Assembly (NCBI GenBank): GCA_027484165.1
Contig: JAIXWH010000128.1
Span: forward strand, 1 to 41,953
Source: Chitinophagaceae bacterium
GTDB taxonomy: Bacteria; Bacteroidota; Bacteroidia; Chitinophagales; Chitinophagaceae
DNA length: 41,953 bases
Direction of reading: 5' to 3'
Part shown: piece by piece, positions 1 to 8,075 of the stretch
Layout: each line of letters begins with the position of its first letter
Position numbering within the stretch: position 1 is the first letter of the stretch
Made by a program: the position numbers and the translations under genes
The notes under the pieces: generated by a model
Told to the model about the DNA's origin: nothing
Databases searched by the model: none
Seen by the model: the letters and a program-made list of their open reading frames with translations, nothing else

Positions 1-2
1 AA

Positions 3-419
3 TCAAATCTTCAATCCACGCTCATTCAACATTTGAATAATCTTGTCGAGCTTTTCTGTTTCTATTTTGCTGAGATGAATTTGAAGCGCTTCGATTTCAT
101 TTTTGGCATCGATATTGATTTGATAATCATGTTGAGCCTGAATACGATCGCGTTCATTTTGTCTGTTTTGCGACATCATGATAATAGGTGCGGCGTAAGC
201 TGCCTGAGTGGAGAAAATCAAATTCAACAATATAAAAGGATAGGGGTCCCAGTGTTTGATAAATCCAATAACATTTACAATCATCCAACAAATTACAATA
301 ACGGTTTGCCAGATAATGAACTTCCATGAGCCGATTCCGTTTGCAACTGAATCGGCTACTTTATCACCTATCGATTGACCTTCTTCATGTTTTTCGTGCC
401 AGGTTTTTTGAGACTTCAT
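3..419 (-). CDS. DUF1003 family membrane protein
   Basis: A 138-residue protein with the layout of the DUF1003 family. A soluble N-terminus with a DKVADSVANGIGSWKFI stretch is followed by two closely spaced hydrophobic segments (about residues 33-53 and 60-82). The second contains the LNLIFSTQAAYAAPIIMMSQNRQ signature region typical of the family, seen here in parts, and runs into a charged, probably coiled-coil tail (about 88-135). The biochemical role of the family is not known. The protein should sit in the inner membrane with the tail in the cytoplasm. It is divergent from the polysaccharide operon and separated from it by about 770 bases, so it is probably unrelated to it. The ATG at 419 is the only sensible start and the stop codon lies just inside the window edge. 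Family call is firm, function unknown. Confidence 0.85.
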   Translation of the reverse strand: MKSQKTWHEKHEEGQSIGDKVADSVANGIGSWKFIIWQTVIVICWMIVNVIGFIKHWDPYPFILLNLIFSTQAAYAAPIIMMSQNRQNERDRIQAQHDYQINIDAKNEIEALQIHLSKIETEKLDKIIQMLNERGLKI

Positions 420-464
420 AACTTTTAATTTGTCTTAAGATACGAAGTTTAATTGGTTGGCTGT

Positions 465-614
465 TTAGGGGGAATCAAATCCCTTTTGGGAAATACTTTC
501 AAAATCATCTAGGTATAAATTTTTAATATAGTCCAAAGTTCTGGTTAGAACGGGAATAATTTGACATTCTATTTGAGCATCGTCTGTTGTTTCGGGAGTG
601 ATATTATAATGTAT
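465..614 (-). pseudogene. possible C-terminal gene remnant (low confidence)
   Basis: Reading the minus strand from 614 to a TAA at 465 gives 49 sense codons with protein-like composition, including a stretch reading ECQIIPVLTRTLDYIKNLYL, and ending QKGFDSP. There is no start codon, and a stop codon immediately precedes the open stretch, so at best this is the tail of a lost gene. It could be chance in AT-rich DNA. What argues for a remnant is the mix of charged, polar and hydrophobic residues rather than the Lys/Asn/Ile/Phe-only translation expected from random AT-rich sequence. No family recognised. Confidence 0.25.
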
Positions 615-1095
615 TTATTTAATATCAAAAAATGTCAGTACAGAAAAAAGAATAATTTTTTTGATACTAGCCTTTTTTGTTCATATAGATAAATTATTAA
701 AAAATATTATAAGATGGTGATGATTTAACATTTAAACATGGTGGAATATCGGTTTAAATATCGAAACAGTCGATAGTAAAAACAGTTGTATTAATAGAAA
801 ATAAAGTATATATAAAAATAAAAAATAATTCGTAAGTATTTAAAATTAAATTTAATGTGTCGAATGTGATACAAATTGTACAATATTAAGTAAACATCAA
901 ACATCGATTTTTAAAGACGTAGGTTTAACATTTTTTTGTAAATTTGAAATAGTGAGAAATCGAATGCGCTAATCAATATCTAACTAACAGTTTTCGAATA
1001 ATTAGCAATGGATTTTCATCATCTAGTCTCAAGCACATTTTATTAAAATAACCGTATTAAAGCATTAATACTTAATAATTGGGTGTGAGTGGGAG

Positions 1096-1113
1096 AGGCG
1101 AAGCCTTTTTTTT
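1096..1113 (+). terminator. short hairpin plus T-run in the operon leader
   Basis: AGGC, a GAA loop and GCCT form a four-base-pair GC-rich stem followed directly by eight T residues (1106-1113). It lies about 80 bases before the start codon of the exporter permease gene, on the coding strand and downstream of any plausible promoter. A terminator-like element inside the leader of a 20 kb polysaccharide operon could act in attenuation with an antiterminator. The stem is short, so it may be weak or fortuitous. Confidence 0.35.
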
Positions 1114-1191
1114 AAACTAAATCCAACAGTTAATATTTACTCTTTAATAAGAAACCACGAAATAAGAATAAAATTCATTGATTAAGTAAAA

Positions 1192-2055
1192 ATGTCAACA
1201 CATAAAAATGCAACTTCGAATTGGACAGAATCCATTCAGGTTAAACGATCTTTATTTGACCTGCGTTTAAAAGAGGTATGGAATTACAGAGATCTTTTAA
1301 TCATGTTTGTAAAAAGAGATTTTCTAGCAACTTATAAGCAAACTATATTAGGGCCACTGTGGTTTGTTATACAGCCTATTTTAACTACATTAATGTTTAC
1401 AGTGGTGTTTGGCGGATTTGCAAAAATTAGTACAGATGGACAACCTAAAATAGTATTTTATTTGGCAGGAATAACAATATGGAATTATTTTTCTGAATCA
1501 TTCAATAAAACCTCTTCAGTCTTTGTAACAAACGCATCAATTTTTGGGAAAGTGTACTTCCCAAGGTTGATTGTTCCTTTATCCATAGTCACTTCAGGAT
1601 TAATTAGATTTGCGATTCAGTTTGTATTGTTTCTGTCATTCTTGATTTTTTATTTTTTCAAATCTGGTTCCTTGGTTCATCCTAATATGTATGCATTTTT
1701 AACACCATTGCTTTTGATATTTATGGCAGGTTTTGCATTAGGAACAGGGATTATCATTAGTGCGATGACAACCAAATACAGAGACTTTACTTACTTAGTC
1801 ACATTTGGTGTAACTCTTTTAATGTATGCCACTCCTGTTATCTACCCTGTAAGTTCATTGGCTTCAAAATACAAAGTCATTGTAATGGCTAATCCACTAA
1901 GTGCGATTGTTGAAACTTTCAGGTATGCTTGGTTAGGTTCAGGAACTTTTTCATGGGGAGCATTGCTTTATAGCTTTACTTTTATGTTTTTACTTTTATC
2001 AATAGGTATTGTAGTGTTTAATAAAGTGGAAAAAACATTTATGGATACAGTATAA
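1192..2055 (+). CDS. wzm: polysaccharide ABC transporter permease (Wzm type)
   Basis: The 287-residue inner-membrane subunit of an ABC-2 exporter for a lipid-linked polysaccharide. A cytoplasmic N-terminus (about 1-35) precedes about six hydrophobic segments (roughly 50-75, 85-105, 125-155, 165-190, 200-222, 255-278). The region LLIMFVKRDFLATYKQTILG followed by PLWFVIQP is the characteristic start of the ABC2_membrane domain in O-antigen and teichoic-acid exporters (Wzm, TagG, KpsM). The length fits the family. It is the first gene of the locus and is followed after 27 bases by its ATPase. The ATG at 1192 gives the normal N-terminus. Which polymer it exports cannot be read from the sequence, but the adjacent Wzt with a C-terminal extension suggests a capped O-antigen-type chain rather than a Wzy-polymerised one. 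Confidence 0.93.
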   Translation: MSTHKNATSNWTESIQVKRSLFDLRLKEVWNYRDLLIMFVKRDFLATYKQTILGPLWFVIQPILTTLMFTVVFGGFAKISTDGQPKIVFYLAGITIWNYFSESFNKTSSVFVTNASIFGKVYFPRLIVPLSIVTSGLIRFAIQFVLFLSFLIFYFFKSGSLVHPNMYAFLTPLLLIFMAGFALGTGIIISAMTTKYRDFTYLVTFGVTLLMYATPVIYPVSSLASKYKVIVMANPLSAIVETFRYAWLGSGTFSWGALLYSFTFMFLLLSIGIVVFNKVEKTFMDTV

Positions 2056-2082
2056 TAGTTACTGTATAATTAAAATTATTCT

Positions 2083-3297
2083 ATGTCAGATTTAGCAATA
2101 AAGGTTCAACAATTATCAAAGCAATATCGTTTGGGTCAGGTTGGAACGGGAACGCTCAAGCATGATTTAAATCGTTTATGGCATAGCGTTAGAGGAAAGG
2201 AAGACCCCTATTTGAAAATAGGACAGAGTAATGATAGAACCGTAAAAGGAGAAAGTGATTACGCCTGGGCGTTAAGAGACATTAGCTTTGAAGTGAAACA
2301 GGGCGAAGCCTTGGGAATTATTGGAAGGAATGGTGCCGGTAAAAGTACATTGCTTAAAATTTTAAGTAAAATCACTTCACCTACTACCGGCGAAATTAAT
2401 ATTAAAGGTCGAATTGCAAGCTTATTGGAAGTGGGTACTGGTTTTCATCCTGAATTAACCGGAAGAGAAAATGTTTTTATGAATGGCTCAATATTAGGAA
2501 TGAGAAAGTGGGAAATTCAAAAGAAGTTCGATGAAATTGTAGATTTTGCTGGCGTTGCAGCCTATATAGATACTCCGGTTAAAAGATATAGTAGTGGAAT
2601 GATAGTTCGTCTAGGCTTTGCCGTTGCTGCTCACCTAGAACCTGAAATATTGGTCGTTGATGAGGTTCTTGCTGTTGGTGATGCGGAATTTCAAAAAAAA
2701 TGTATTGGCAAAATGAAAGATGTAAGTACCAATCAGGGAAGGACTATTCTTTTTGTCAGTCACAACATGAGTGCTGTTCAAAATCTCTGCGATACGGCAA
2801 TGTTTCTTAAAAATGGGGAGTTTGTATCAAAGGGACCGGCAAAACAAATTGTACGCGAATATTTAAGCGAACGTAATAATTTATTGAATTATAAAGAATA
2901 CGAGAAGCATTTGAAATATGTTAAGGTTGAACAAGTCAAGGATAAAATAATAATTTCTGCTGAGTATCATACTGATCAGGTATTTGATTCTCCTCAATTA
3001 GGTTTTGTGCTTTATAACAATGAGGGAATACCTATTTTCGGATCTAATCCTTATATAGAAAATATCGAAATTGATAAAACAAAAATAATTGAGGGGAAAA
3101 TAGTTTTGGAGATTTTAGAACCCAAGCTTTTGGATGGGGACTATATTTTATCTATTTGGTTCAAAGATAAATTCAACTCCTATATTGAGGATTTAGAATG
3201 TTTAACATTGTCTGTTTCAGGAATGACAACTAACAAACAATGGGATCAATCTTTTATTGGCAATGTGGTTCCTAAAACCATTTGGCATTTTTCTTAA
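2083..3297 (+). CDS. wzt: polysaccharide ABC transporter ATP-binding protein with C-terminal sugar-binding domain (Wzt type)
   Basis: The 404-residue ATPase partner of the permease immediately upstream. The ABC domain has Walker A GRNGAGKST (81-89), signature YSSGM (169-173) and Walker B ILVVDE (189-194), followed by the switch His in SHNMSA. Like TagH/Wzt-type proteins it has a long insertion before Walker A (about residues 25-62). The segment from about residue 270 to the end is predicted to be a beta-sandwich, matching the position of the Wzt C-terminal domain. In E. coli O8/O9a that domain recognises the modified non-reducing end of the O-polysaccharide before export. This suggests that a cap added by one of the methyltransferases in the locus may be the export signal, which is inference. 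Start ATG at 2083; next gene 6 bases downstream. Confidence 0.93.
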   Translation: MSDLAIKVQQLSKQYRLGQVGTGTLKHDLNRLWHSVRGKEDPYLKIGQSNDRTVKGESDYAWALRDISFEVKQGEALGIIGRNGAGKSTLLKILSKITSPTTGEINIKGRIASLLEVGTGFHPELTGRENVFMNGSILGMRKWEIQKKFDEIVDFAGVAAYIDTPVKRYSSGMIVRLGFAVAAHLEPEILVVDEVLAVGDAEFQKKCIGKMKDVSTNQGRTILFVSHNMSAVQNLCDTAMFLKNGEFVSKGPAKQIVREYLSERNNLLNYKEYEKHLKYVKVEQVKDKIIISAEYHTDQVFDSPQLGFVLYNNEGIPIFGSNPYIENIEIDKTKIIEGKIVLEILEPKLLDGDYILSIWFKDKFNSYIEDLECLTLSVSGMTTNKQWDQSFIGNVVPKTIWHFS

Positions 3298-3303
3298 AAG
3301 TAG

Positions 3304-4176
3304 ATGATGAGTATGAAAATTGCAATTTTAATTCTCGCACATAAAAACCAGTCTCAGATTGAACTTTTAATCAATCAACTTCAACATCCTTCTTTTAATA
3401 TATATCTACACCTAGATAAAAATGCTGATTTTTCTTATGATGACATTAAAGCAAACTTTATTAAGGTTGATAGAAACTATAGTTGTTCTTGGGGAGGTTA
3501 TAGTGTTGCAAAAGGCACTTTCAGTTTATTAAAAAAAGCCTTTACTCAGGGGAATGAATATTTTGTATTAATAAGTGGGCAAGATTTTCCTGTTAAAACA
3601 AATGAACAGATTTTTAATTTTTTTCTTGAAAACAGAGGAAAGAGTTACATAAACATTATTTCCCTAGACCAGGTAAAAGTTGAGCCTCTAGTCAATTATG
3701 AAAATTTCCTCAAAAGATTTACTTTAATTCATGCACCTAAAAAAACACCTGTTAATTTTTTCGAAAAAGTAAGCTTTTCATTTAAGGCTAGATTCCGAAA
3801 ATTGCAACAAAAATATACTTACATAAGATTTCAGGTGCCAGCAAATATCTATGCAGGTGAAAATTGGTTTAACCTTCATCGAAACGAAGTTTCACATTTA
3901 CTAAAAGAGTATAAAAAATCAATTTTTCTTCGATTCAGATTAAGTTTAGGTTTATCAATGGAAGAAGTTTTGCCACATACATTACTAATGAGAAATTTAA
4001 AGGTAGATAAATGGGTTAATGATTCTCTGAGATTTACTGTTTGGAAATCCGAGACTAGTCATCCAGAAAATTTATCTTATGAAAATCTAAATGAAGCAAT
4101 TTCATCAAATGAATTATTTGCTCGTAAGTTTGAAGATATGCATGTAATTAAACAATTATCAAATCAATTAATATAG
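3304..4176 (+). CDS. core-2/I-branching type glycosyltransferase (GT14-like)
   Basis: A 290-residue cytoplasmic enzyme with features of the Branch domain of beta-1,6-N-acetylglucosaminyltransferases. The N-terminal strand reads KIAILILAHKN, followed by INQLQHPSFNIYLHLDKNAD, then SWGGYSVAKGTFSLLKKAF and YFVLISGQDFPVKT, and later ENWFNLHRNEVSHLL. The W-G-G and L-I-S-G-Q-D-F-P blocks are the recognisable family marks. GT14 enzymes lack a DXD metal motif, and none is seen. The sugar transferred here is not known; bacterial members include xylosyl- and GlcNAc-transferase-like proteins. Three possible ATG starts lie at 3304, 3307 and 3313. The last starts right before the first beta strand and could be the true one. 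Confidence 0.82.
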   Translation: MMSMKIAILILAHKNQSQIELLINQLQHPSFNIYLHLDKNADFSYDDIKANFIKVDRNYSCSWGGYSVAKGTFSLLKKAFTQGNEYFVLISGQDFPVKTNEQIFNFFLENRGKSYINIISLDQVKVEPLVNYENFLKRFTLIHAPKKTPVNFFEKVSFSFKARFRKLQQKYTYIRFQVPANIYAGENWFNLHRNEVSHLLKEYKKSIFLRFRLSLGLSMEEVLPHTLLMRNLKVDKWVNDSLRFTVWKSETSHPENLSYENLNEAISSNELFARKFEDMHVIKQLSNQLI

Positions 4177-4225
4177 TAGTTTCCTTCTAAGTATAGTTTT
4201 AGATTTCACAAAATCGCAAAAAATT

Positions 4226-4954
4226 ATGTCAGTTCCTTACATTCACGACGAAATAGTACATAACTCTGTTGCAGCAGAACAAGTGCTTCCCATTTTATTT
4301 GAAGTGTATAAACCGGCTTCTATACTCGATGTTGGTTGTGGATTAGGTAATTGGATTCAGGTAGCTAAAAAAATGGGTATCAATAACATTACAGGTGTTG
4401 ACGGTTCTTATGTAAACAGATCATTACTCAAAATTAATGTTGAAGAATTTGTAGAAAAAAATCTTACCGAGCCATTTAATCTAGGCACAAAATTCGACCT
4501 TGCTATTTGTTTGGAAGTAGCTGAACACCTTCCCGAATCCTCTGCAAATGGATTGATTCAATCTCTTACTTTACATGCCGATGTGATTATGTTTTCTGCC
4601 GCATTACCCGGACAGGGAGGTCAAAATCACATCAATGAACAATGGCCTGAATACTGGCAAAAAATATTTTATAATCATGGCTTTGAAATGATAGATTTTT
4701 TTAGACCAAAAATCTGGAATAACGCTAAAATTGAAAGATGGTATCGACAGAATTTATTTCTTGTGATTCGAAAAGGGCATCCACTTTCATCGCTGGGAAA
4801 TAGTTTTGCACATGCACTTGTTCACCCTGAATTATTTGAAGTGGTTATTGAAAACTATGAATTAAAAATACAAAAACTTAAAAGCACAATTAAAAAATTA
4901 CAGTCGAGAGATTTTATAGGTATGCTTTCTAAAATATTCAAAAGAAAAAAATAA
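4226..4954 (+). CDS. class I SAM-dependent methyltransferase
   Basis: A 242-residue methyltransferase. SAM-binding motif I is ILDVGCGLGN (33-42), the acidic residue ending strand 2 is in TGVDG (about 57-60), and motif post II lies in LAICLEVAEHLPE (about 92-104), as in Methyltransf_11/23 families. The last 35 residues are Lys-rich and helical (ELKIQKLKSTIKKLQ), a possible coiled coil or membrane-surface patch. Its place directly after the exporter genes and a glycosyltransferase, and 4 bases before another glycosyltransferase, implies methylation of a sugar or of the chain end. Capping methyltransferases that stop chain growth and license ABC export are known in O8/O9 systems. A WbdD-like role here is speculative, since no kinase domain is fused. 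Confidence 0.85.
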   Translation: MSVPYIHDEIVHNSVAAEQVLPILFEVYKPASILDVGCGLGNWIQVAKKMGINNITGVDGSYVNRSLLKINVEEFVEKNLTEPFNLGTKFDLAICLEVAEHLPESSANGLIQSLTLHADVIMFSAALPGQGGQNHINEQWPEYWQKIFYNHGFEMIDFFRPKIWNNAKIERWYRQNLFLVIRKGHPLSSLGNSFAHALVHPELFEVVIENYELKIQKLKSTIKKLQSRDFIGMLSKIFKRKK

Positions 4955-4958
4955 AAGT

Positions 4959-5867
4959 ATGTATAGAATTGTAAATCTAGCACCATTTGAAAAAAAAGAA
5001 AACTACTATTTGGATAAACTAGATGATGTAACGATACTTATTAAGACACTGGAGCGCCCCGATCAATTAATCAATCAGCTTGATTCTATTCGTAAATATA
5101 AATTTAATGGCCCTATTGTTATAGCCGATGATAGCAGAGAAGCATACAGAGAGAGAATTCTTAATTTGTTTCCCGACCTCAATATAACCTACTTAGTACT
5201 GCCTTTTGATGCTGGTACCGCAGAAGGAAGAAACCAGATGCTTGCACACACTCACACATCTTTATTTGTGCTTTGTGATGACGATTTTATTTTTGAACCA
5301 CGTACAAGAATCCCTTGGATGAGAAAAATGTTGCTGGAAAATAATTTAGATATTCTTGCGGGTGTGTTTAGACAATACAATTTAAAATCACGAAAACAAA
5401 AACTCAAGTTTAATATTTCAAAATGGTTATTGAAATTTAATATACTCATTCCATCGACAGGTATTTATGAATATTTTGCAAATTTCGAAATAGAAGGAAA
5501 TGTTTGTACAATGAAAAAAGTGGTCTATAGTGATCCATTTACGGTTTGTGATCTTGTACATAATTTTTTTATTGCTAGAACAGAAAAAGTAAAAGCTTTT
5601 GGCGGCTGGAATGCAGCATTGAAGGGTGGAGAGCATCATAACTTTTTTATTAGAGCAAAATCAAATGGGTTAAAAGTGGCTACCACTAGACATTGCGGTG
5701 TTGTACATGATAGATGGTCAACACCTCCTGAACTTTATAAGCAACTACGCGATAGAGGATTCGAATATCAAGATATTGCACTAAAAGAATTTGGCATTGA
5801 AAAATTGGAAAACTATAAACAAGTAATGGGAGAACAATTTGGAACTGCTAAATTTAACAAAGCCTAA
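4959..5867 (+). CDS. glycosyltransferase resembling beta-1,4-GalNAc transferases (GT12-like, GT-A fold)
   Basis: A 302-residue enzyme. The blocks are TILIKTLERPDQ (25-36), PIVIADDS (52-59), LPFDAGTAEGRNQ (81-93), CDDDFIF (106-112, the metal/nucleotide-sugar DDD), LVHNFFIART (199-208), GGEHHNFFIRAKS (223-235) and CGVVHDR (246-252). As I recall the family, this order and spacing match animal GM2/GD2 synthase (B4GALNT1) and its relatives, which have VVIKT..R, VIADDS, GRN, DDDF, NFFLART and a late HLEFF/DH block. The animal N-terminal stem and anchor are missing; this is a soluble catalytic domain only. The substrate is probably a UDP-HexNAc or hexose, but that cannot be determined. The Wzx/Wzy-independent locus around it implies a role in chain building at the cytoplasmic face. 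Confidence 0.72.
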   Translation: MYRIVNLAPFEKKENYYLDKLDDVTILIKTLERPDQLINQLDSIRKYKFNGPIVIADDSREAYRERILNLFPDLNITYLVLPFDAGTAEGRNQMLAHTHTSLFVLCDDDFIFEPRTRIPWMRKMLLENNLDILAGVFRQYNLKSRKQKLKFNISKWLLKFNILIPSTGIYEYFANFEIEGNVCTMKKVVYSDPFTVCDLVHNFFIARTEKVKAFGGWNAALKGGEHHNFFIRAKSNGLKVATTRHCGVVHDRWSTPPELYKQLRDRGFEYQDIALKEFGIEKLENYKQVMGEQFGTAKFNKA

Positions 5868-5894
5868 TAATATTTTTTAAAGTCATTTAAATCT

Positions 5895-7010
5895 TTGCCT
5901 TTCCTTTCAATTATTATTCCTTGTTTTAATCAAGCAACATTTTTGCCTGATTGTTTGGATTCTATTTTACAACAATCTTTTCCAAATTGGGAAGCAATAA
6001 TTGTTAATGATGGATCCTTAGACGAAACGAGTATTGTTGCAAAAAGCTATTGTCTTAAAGATTCAAGAATAAAACTTATTGAAAAAAATAATGGCGGTCT
6101 TTCTTCTACCAGAAATTTTGGAATAGAACAATCTTCAGGAGAATGGCTTTTGTTTCTAGACGCAGATGACATGCTGATTGGCAATCATCTTAATGAAGTA
6201 TTTCAAATCATTTCATCAAAGCATCAAGTCAATCTCATTCAAACAGGATATTGTCATATGAATGAAGATGGAGTGCAAATCCTTCATTCTGTATTACCAA
6301 GCAGAAATACTGAATTATTACCAGATATACTTACACATAATATAGGCCCTGTTCATACAATTATAATTCGTCGGTCGATTGTCATACAATTGCAGGGGTT
6401 TGATGAAACTTTGAACAGTTGTGAAGATTGGGACTTGTGGATTAGAGTTGCAAAGTTTGGCATTAAAAAAGAAACTTTTGATAAAGTGCTAGTTGGCTAT
6501 AGATTAGCAAGCAATAGCATGAGCAGAAATGCAGAAAGAATGTATTTAGCGTTAAAGACTGTTGCTAATAGGGCAATTAAAAAAGACAGTCGTTTAAACG
6601 ATAGTGTTCCTGGAAATATAGAATACCCAATAAGTCCGCTTCCAGGTATAAAAATCAGTTTGCTAAAATGTCTTGGTTTAAGTATCATGCAAGGAAAAAT
6701 TAATGACTCCTTAAGGTTGTTTAACGAAGAGAAAATAAAATATGGTTTTACATTCGAGCCTAAAGATTTTTCATTAATGAATTCGTATCTATCGTTTAGA
6801 TATTTAAATTCAAAAAATGAAATTCATTTTTTATTCAAATATATTTATCCGCACTTTCAAAATTTTTTTCAAGAAATTTCAAATTCTAAAAAACAACAAG
6901 ACGCGTCCTTGAGGGCTGTGTTTAATAAACATTACATGGTTCGCAATAAACAACGCTGGGGAATATTATCCCCTTTAATAAATCGCCTGTTAAAATTATT
7001 TATGCGTTAG
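5895..7010 (+). CDS. glycosyltransferase family 2
   Basis: A 371-residue GT-A glycosyltransferase of the classic inverting GT2 type. It begins LSIIIPCFNQATFLPDCLDSI, has VNDGS (37-41) for nucleotide binding, NNGGLSSTRNFGI (65-77) and the metal-binding LDADD (88-92), and then CEDWDLW (near 176-182) as the acceptor-side acidic motif. The region after about residue 225 is helical, without obvious membrane segments. The only start giving the full N-terminal strand is TTG at 5895; there is no in-frame ATG before the conserved fold. The next gene's ATG follows its TAG without a gap, so translation is probably coupled. Acceptor and donor unknown. Confidence 0.88.
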   Translation: MPFLSIIIPCFNQATFLPDCLDSILQQSFPNWEAIIVNDGSLDETSIVAKSYCLKDSRIKLIEKNNGGLSSTRNFGIEQSSGEWLLFLDADDMLIGNHLNEVFQIISSKHQVNLIQTGYCHMNEDGVQILHSVLPSRNTELLPDILTHNIGPVHTIIIRRSIVIQLQGFDETLNSCEDWDLWIRVAKFGIKKETFDKVLVGYRLASNSMSRNAERMYLALKTVANRAIKKDSRLNDSVPGNIEYPISPLPGIKISLLKCLGLSIMQGKINDSLRLFNEEKIKYGFTFEPKDFSLMNSYLSFRYLNSKNEIHFLFKYIYPHFQNFFQEISNSKKQQDASLRAVFNKHYMVRNKQRWGILSPLINRLLKLFMR

Positions 7011-8075
7011 ATGGAAAAAGGAATAAACAATAAAATTTTGTTCACAAAACCAGATGGAATTTCTGTGGTGGTTTGTACCTATAATGGGATAAGCAGACTT
7101 GAGGCTACTTTACAATCTATTTTTAACCAAAAATTTGATGTCGAAATTGCGTGGGAAGTTATTATAATTGACAATGCTTCCTCAGATGGAACAAAAGAAT
7201 TTTGTATTGCTTTAATAAACAAAGAGAATTTCACAGGTTCATTTAGAGTACTTACAGAATCAAAACCCGGATTAAATAATGCGAGATTAAAAGGACTTGA
7301 GGAATCTATATATAATTGGATTTTATTTTGTGATGACGACAACCATCTTTTTGAAAATTATTTAGAGATCGGTTTTGGTATTCTTTCAAAAAATGAATCT
7401 ATTGGAGTATTAGGTGGGATGGGACTTCCCGTATTTGAATCGCAGAAGCCAGAATGGTTCGATCAATATCAACATAGTTTTGCTGTGGGTAAACAGAGTC
7501 ATTCGAACGGAAAAATAGCATCCAACAATCCTGAAGTTTATGGCGCAGGCTGTTTTTTTTTCAAGCCAGCACTACAAAAAGTTTTCAATACAGGTTTTCT
7601 AACTATAATGTCAGATCGAAAAGGAAATTCTTTAAGTTCTGGCGGTGATGTTGAATGGTGTTATCTCATTCATCTTTTGAAATATGAAATCTGGTTCTCA
7701 GACGAATTAAAGTTTTATCATCACATGCCTGCAGCTCGGTTAACCTGGGAATATTATATCAAATTAAAAGCTGGCATTGCCAGTGGAGATCCATTACTTT
7801 TCCCTTATGCATTTATTTTTAAAAAAGAGAATGCGTCTTTGTTTTTCTATATAATTCAATATTTACAAAAATTGATTACGTTTCTATTGCTTTACTTTTT
7901 GTACCTCATCAAAATAATTTTTAGAGTTAAAAATATGACTAATAGAACAGTGCAATTAGGTTATATTATTATCAAGGCTAAAGCAATTTCGTATTCTAAA
8001 AGAGGCTTAACTTCCTTTAAGCATTATAAAGCATTAAAATTGCTGCAAAACAAATTTAAATTAAAGTCAAATTAA
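7011..8075 (+). CDS. glycosyltransferase family 2
   Basis: A 354-residue GT2 enzyme. The Rossmann-like half starts at ISVVVCTYNG (17-26), with IIIDNASSDGT (51-61) and a metal motif CDDDN (107-111). A conserved VYGAGCFFFK block follows in the middle, and GGDVEWCYLIHLLKY carries the catalytic-side acidic residues. A strongly hydrophobic segment near the C-terminus (about 275-305) may anchor it to the membrane. It is sandwiched without gaps: its ATG directly abuts the previous stop, and its TAA shares one base with the next ATG. It is similar to WcaA-like enzymes of Bacteroidota surface-polysaccharide loci. Specificity cannot be predicted. Confidence 0.88.
   Translation: MEKGINNKILFTKPDGISVVVCTYNGISRLEATLQSIFNQKFDVEIAWEVIIIDNASSDGTKEFCIALINKENFTGSFRVLTESKPGLNNARLKGLEESIYNWILFCDDDNHLFENYLEIGFGILSKNESIGVLGGMGLPVFESQKPEWFDQYQHSFAVGKQSHSNGKIASNNPEVYGAGCFFFKPALQKVFNTGFLTIMSDRKGNSLSSGGDVEWCYLIHLLKYEIWFSDELKFYHHMPAARLTWEYYIKLKAGIASGDPLLFPYAFIFKKENASLFFYIIQYLQKLITFLLLYFLYLIKIIFRVKNMTNRTVQLGYIIIKAKAISYSKRGLTSFKHYKALKLLQNKFKLKSN

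Larger units (their letters stand above)
420..1191. other. long AT-rich intergenic region ahead of the polysaccharide operon
   Basis: About 770 bases without an intact gene, between the divergently read DUF1003 gene and the exporter permease gene. It holds a 49-codon open stretch on the minus strand (465-614) and a small hairpin with a T-run (1096-1113), both listed separately. One TAnnTTTG match on the plus strand at 939-946 has no TTTG at the expected upstream distance and is not called as a promoter. The rest is very AT-rich with no recognisable structure. The operon promoter must lie here but I cannot place it with confidence. Confidence 0.6.

Noticed and set aside
939-946. TAAATTTG as a promoter for the glycan operon
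   Set aside because: There is no TTTG at the -33 distance, and such 8-mers are frequent by chance in DNA this AT-rich.
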